Source of the DNA: Synechococcus sp. BIOS-U3-1
Lineage (GTDB): Bacteria > Cyanobacteriota > Cyanobacteriia > PCC-6307 > Cyanobiaceae
DNA length: 64,000 nt
Reading direction: 5' to 3'
NCBI RefSeq assembly: GCF_014279975.1
Contig: NZ_CP047936.1
Location: 1,984,001-2,048,000 of the forward strand
Shown piece by piece: positions 60,807-64,000 of this stretch. The notes below the pieces were generated by a model, which worked only from the letters and a program-made list of their open reading frames with translations, was not told where the DNA came from and searched no databases. The position numbers and the translations under genes were made by a program. Position 1 is the first letter of the stretch. Every line of letters starts with the position of its first letter.

Positions 60807-61169
60807 ATGAACAATACAATTGGCAAGTGCATCATTAAAGCAATCCTTATGGCTGTCTTAATGCTGACATCACCAACACAATCTAATGCGAATATCCAAC
60901 AGTACAACGTTGTTACTGATGAATTCTATGGGCTAAATGCAGAGAGAATATTACTTGTACCATCGGCCGATGAAGCCGACAAAACAGTTTTGATGGTAGG
61001 GAAATGCAGTAGCCGAGGAGCAACCGATCTCTATTTAGAAGCTAGCCCTGACAACGCAAAAGAAAGATGGTTTGTTATAGGCAAAAAAGATAGAATAAGA
61101 CCTGATCAAGAATTATGCCTGACAGGAAATTTACCAGCTTGGTTTGAAAAAGTGTCATTGACTCGTTAG
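60807..61169 (+). CDS. Small secreted protein, 120 aa
   Basis: A signal peptide (MNNTIGKCIIKAILMAVLML, cleavage after SNA) is followed by a beta-rich domain of about 90 residues with Cys in VGKCSSRG and ELCLTG. It is another member of the set of small secreted two-Cys proteins in this region. No family is recognised. Confidence 0.7.
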   Translation: MNNTIGKCIIKAILMAVLMLTSPTQSNANIQQYNVVTDEFYGLNAERILLVPSADEADKTVLMVGKCSSRGATDLYLEASPDNAKERWFVIGKKDRIRPDQELCLTGNLPAWFEKVSLTR

Positions 61170-61441
61170 CATCAATTTCAAATCAATCAAGCCTTCAGAA
61201 TTAATGCTATTGGCGTATGGTGAATCAGCCAATACAACGGCCAAAATCAGATCAAAGCACAACTAAAGACTGATTAAGCTAGCACAACACATTTATAAAG
61301 TGCAAACCAAGCCGAGGCAAAACCAAGTTGGAAACTAACGCTAAAATTATAAATACAAGAAGACAACAAAATTTAGACAAACCAAAATAATTGGGCTTTC
61401 AACAATCCGTTGCTAAAGAGTAGAGAGATCAACAGTTCAGC

Positions 61442-61825
61442 ATGGCAAGAAAGAGCACATTCCTTTCAGATTTCAAAGCCTTTATCAATAAAGGTAATGT
61501 GGTGGATCTGGCAGTTGCAGTAATCATCGCAGGCGCATTTGGGAAAGTGGTTAATGCACTTGTTCGCTTGATTATGACCAATGCGCTTGAGCCGGCACTG
61601 GAAAGGGCAAATGTTCAATCATTGTCCCAACTTCCGGGGGGTGAAATTATTGTTGCCGCGATCAACTTTGTTGTAATTGCCTTTGTCTGCTTCGTTGTCG
61701 TACGAATAGTCGAAAAAATGAAACGAAAAGAAGAAGTGATTGAAACATCAAAACCTGATCCTCAAATTCAACTCACCTCAGCGATCACACGCTTAACAGA
61801 AGTGATGGAAGAACGCTCATCCTAG
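61442..61825 (+). CDS. mscL: Large-conductance mechanosensitive channel MscL
   Basis: The 127-residue protein has the N-terminal FKAFINKGNVVDLAVAVIIA (MscL TM1 with the RGNVVDLAVGV-type motif), a periplasmic loop and TM2 (AAINFVVIAFVCFVVVRIVE), followed by a charged C-terminal helix. Residues 1-127 match the family length (about 130). It releases solutes on hypo-osmotic shock. Confidence 0.93.
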   Translation: MARKSTFLSDFKAFINKGNVVDLAVAVIIAGAFGKVVNALVRLIMTNALEPALERANVQSLSQLPGGEIIVAAINFVVIAFVCFVVVRIVEKMKRKEEVIETSKPDPQIQLTSAITRLTEVMEERSS

Positions 61826-62201
61826 AAAATTTTTTATTCACGATTCGCCATCATATAGCAAAACCAGATGCGTCTTAATCACCAACAAAGCTGCTGATAA
61901 CTAAACGATCAACAATAGATAAACCATCTTATGAAGTGACATTAGTAGGTGCTGTGACCAGGGTTGGCCTCAAACCAGCATGGTGGTAATCATTCAAGAC
62001 TTGATAAAAAGCCTTAATAGCAAGTACTTAGCGGGTAAGCGTTTATCGCATTGATATAGGCCCGCTAACACATTGATTCAATTGACTTCAGATCCGTGAA
62101 GATAACGAAAGGTGATTGATAAAAAATTGCAGCAACAGGGAACCAGTCATGGTCAAATGCTGCGAAGAAATCAAAACGTTAAAAAATCAGACACACCCAA
62201 G
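61826..62201. other. Intergenic stretch
   Basis: No supported gene; some AT-rich sequence after mscL. No clear terminator hairpin is seen. Confidence 0.45.
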
Positions 62202-62396
62202 TTATGCGGCTTTGCGTCGTCGCAACGAGAAACTTGGAATCGAGCGCCTGAACATCTGAAGACTTTCGTCCAACCTCACCTTGGCCGAGGCAAGTACAGC
62301 TTCACTGGCCCAAAGAGTGAACAGCTGAACAGCAGTCACAAAAAGGACCGCACCAACAACCACCAAAACAAGAGCTGAGAGTTGACTTAAATCCAT
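62202..62396 (-). CDS. Small single-helix membrane protein, 64 aa
   Basis: The product MDLSQLSALVLVVVGAVLFV then TAVQLFTLWASEAVLASAKV has one long N-terminal helix and a basic tail (MFRRSIPSFSLRRRKAA). Reading the plus strand instead gives no plausible protein. Unknown function. Confidence 0.65.
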   Translation of the reverse strand: MDLSQLSALVLVVVGAVLFVTAVQLFTLWASEAVLASAKVRLDESLQMFRRSIPSFSLRRRKAA

Positions 62397-63046
62397 TGAG
62401 CATCACTTGCATCCCTCTACTCAATAGACAGATTCAGTTCATCTGTCAGCCTTTTCGAGCGTTCAGTCGCGAAACGTTAACACTCTCAAGCCGTAGACAG
62501 TCAGGAATCCAATTTAATGGAGCATCCAAATTGATCTAAAACGTCGACAGAAGGCAAAACAAACATCAACACAGATTGTTTGAGGCAATTAAAACTTACA
62601 TTCAAAAAACACAAGCCCATCAAAAGTCTTGCGGGCACTTAAAGCACTAGGTTTTTCCATCAATGCACAAATAAGATACAGATGAGAAAAAGATTCCAAT
62701 CGTTAAAATACCAAAACACATAACGAGACTATCAGTGTTATACAAAGCAAACGTTTTAAATGCTGATAAAGTTTTCAACTTTACCAATAACAAACAAGGA
62801 AAAGATAGATCATAACTACGGTCGGCGTAAAATCTTGGGAGATGAATCATTAGGCTGCATAGAGCGTAAGATCTATCTTGGGCAACCGCTCATAACCCAT
62901 TCAAGACTCAATCATAAAAACAAAGGCAAAGGATAAATTGTCAAATCGAAGATATTAAGGCCAATTCACTATATCAAGCTACAATTCATATTAAAAGCAT
63001 AAGCAGCTGAAACCACACTCCTGCACATGACCATTAAAATGCCATT
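62397..63046. other. Intergenic stretch with one weak frame
   Basis: A 67-codon minus-strand frame at 62647-62850 (MIHLPRFYADRSYDLSFPCL), with one hydrophobic stretch near its end, is possible but has no motif. The rest is empty. Confidence 0.35.
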
Positions 63047-63604
63047 ATGAACCATGATCTCAATAAAGAGCTAACAACACGCTCTGTTGAATTAGCTGAA
63101 TTATCAAGAATGCCGCCAGACGATCGTATCGCAAGGATTGTCTGGTCTAGAATTCAGAATGATTTAGAGCGCCAGGACAGTCTGATTTATGGAATACAAT
63201 ACTGCGTGTCAAACATTTATTTTTTCATCAAGACACAGATTCAAGAAAATGAACTAACTCGCTGTGCTCTTAGCAACTGTGAAGAACTAATTAACCAATT
63301 GGGGTGGAGATCTGAGGATGTCCTGGCTAACGATCATTCAAAGTCTGTTTTTATTGACTACGTCAAAGAAGTTGTTTCAATGTACACTGACACAAGGCAG
63401 AATCACTGCGAAGATGCCCAATGCATCCTTGCGATGAATATGGTCCATATGGTTTTGCAAGATATCGAATATGTTATGAATAAAAGTCCAGCCCAAGCGA
63501 AGCGCCTACTACCAGCATTGAAAATTGCAGCTAGTTTACGAAATCAAATGCTGAGCATCTTTGGATATCAGCCTGAGAACTCAGACATGAGCTCTCAACA
63601 ATAA
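63047..63604 (+). CDS. Hypothetical helical protein, 185 aa
   Basis: The soluble protein MNHDLNKELTTRSVELAELS is almost entirely helical (DRIARIVWSRIQNDLERQDS, AQCILAMNMVHMVLQDIEYV) with scattered Cys and no membrane segment. Its fold may be a helical bundle. No family is recognised. Confidence 0.68.
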   Translation: MNHDLNKELTTRSVELAELSRMPPDDRIARIVWSRIQNDLERQDSLIYGIQYCVSNIYFFIKTQIQENELTRCALSNCEELINQLGWRSEDVLANDHSKSVFIDYVKEVVSMYTDTRQNHCEDAQCILAMNMVHMVLQDIEYVMNKSPAQAKRLLPALKIAASLRNQMLSIFGYQPENSDMSSQQ

Positions 63605-63909
63605 AACAAGATGGGAGCATTCAAACGACAGCAGTTATTGACTAATCCCAACCCCAGGATCATGGCCTTTCACCTGAAGGCATTTATCCAACACACGCCA
63701 TTGAAATCGGCGAGCGATTAGCTACACAGCTTTATGCAAGAAATCTCGATTTGCAGTGACATTGAATTCATATATTTGTCTATCACTCATGGATTTTCTA
63801 ACCAAGTCACTTAGCTTGATTAATCTCAGTTGGGTGATATCACTGGGCGACAATTTTTGAAAACACAGCCCAGACAAAGACTTCAACTCAAACCTCGAGA
63901 GCGTCGTTC
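63605..63909. other. Intergenic stretch
   Basis: No supported feature before the partial gene at 63910. Confidence 0.45.
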
Positions 63910-64000
63910 ATGACTGAATCAGATCTGTTAAACAGACGAAATAAGGCTGAAAAACAAACCTTCATTGGCTTGCCTCGCTATAAACTTATGAACGGTGTGC
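63910..64000 (+). CDS. Partial CDS at the window end
   Basis: The frame starts ATG at 63910 (MTESDLLNRRNKAEKQTFIG) and stays open to the edge. Too short to identify; a charged helical N-terminus is visible. Confidence 0.4.
   Translation, partial: MTESDLLNRRNKAEKQTFIGLPRYKLMNGV

Overview
The window looks like a chromosome segment of a marine Synechococcus-type picocyanobacterium. This rests on the gene order rpmH-rnpA-PH domain protein-yidC-DUF177-Ycf46-like AAA ATPase-serS-rseP-rpsN-pnp, on the tight ATGA overlaps, and on families that I know mainly from marine picocyanobacteria (DUF1651-, DUF3104- and DUF3303-like proteins and Nif11-type leader peptides). All family names come from pattern recognition; no database search was run.

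Region 1 (1-17,330) is dense core genome. It holds an ArnT-like glycosyltransferase (cut by the left edge), a GT4 glycosyltransferase and an EamA transporter on the minus strand. Then come sppA, aroH, a DUF2808 protein, rpmH, rnpA, a PH-domain protein, yidC, a DUF177 protein, a Ycf46-like ATPase, serS, rseP, rpsN and pnp on the plus strand, followed by cysQ (minus), rsmI, a small membrane protein and an acidic HTH protein. It ends at tRNA-Arg(UCU).

Region 2 (17,257-about 33,000) is an accessory island that starts at this tRNA. The 3' half of the tRNA plus flanking sequence recurs at 19,091, and a shorter tRNA piece recurs at 32,832, as expected for stacked integration events. No integrase is visible. 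The island is a patchwork of very small genes, terminators and dispersed repeats. It carries six Nif11-leader peptides with Cys-bearing variable cores (prochlorosin-like), short double-glycine peptides, a TPR lipoprotein-like or secreted protein, many small secreted or membrane proteins, and decayed copies of DUF1651-, DUF3104- and DUF3303-like genes.

Region 3 (33,000-64,000) is AT-richer accessory DNA. It includes two twin-CX3C mini-proteins, a ZIP-like membrane protein, a protein with the Coq4 HDxxHx11E motif, a malate/lactate dehydrogenase-family enzyme, a broken metallothionein gene, and a four-gene operon at 52,498-45,518 (minus). That operon encodes a double cyclic-nucleotide-binding-domain protein, two ABC transporters (one with a C39 peptidase domain) and an HlyD-like adaptor, i.e. 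an NHLM-type peptide export system. Double-glycine peptide genes sit on both sides of it. The rest is small secreted, membrane and regulatory-size proteins plus mscL.

How it fits together: the exporter/peptidase can plausibly cut at GG and secrete the peptides scattered through 18-53 kb. No lanthionine synthetase (LanM) is in the window, so any modification would come from elsewhere. Three double-glycine peptide genes share a TGTGA-N6-TCACA-like palindrome about 100 nt upstream of the ATG, which points to CRP-type control of the secreted-peptide regulon. Three Nif11 genes share a different leader with a six-codon upstream ORF. These two regulatory architectures, the twin-CX3C family and the repeat-driven island structure are the most notable findings.
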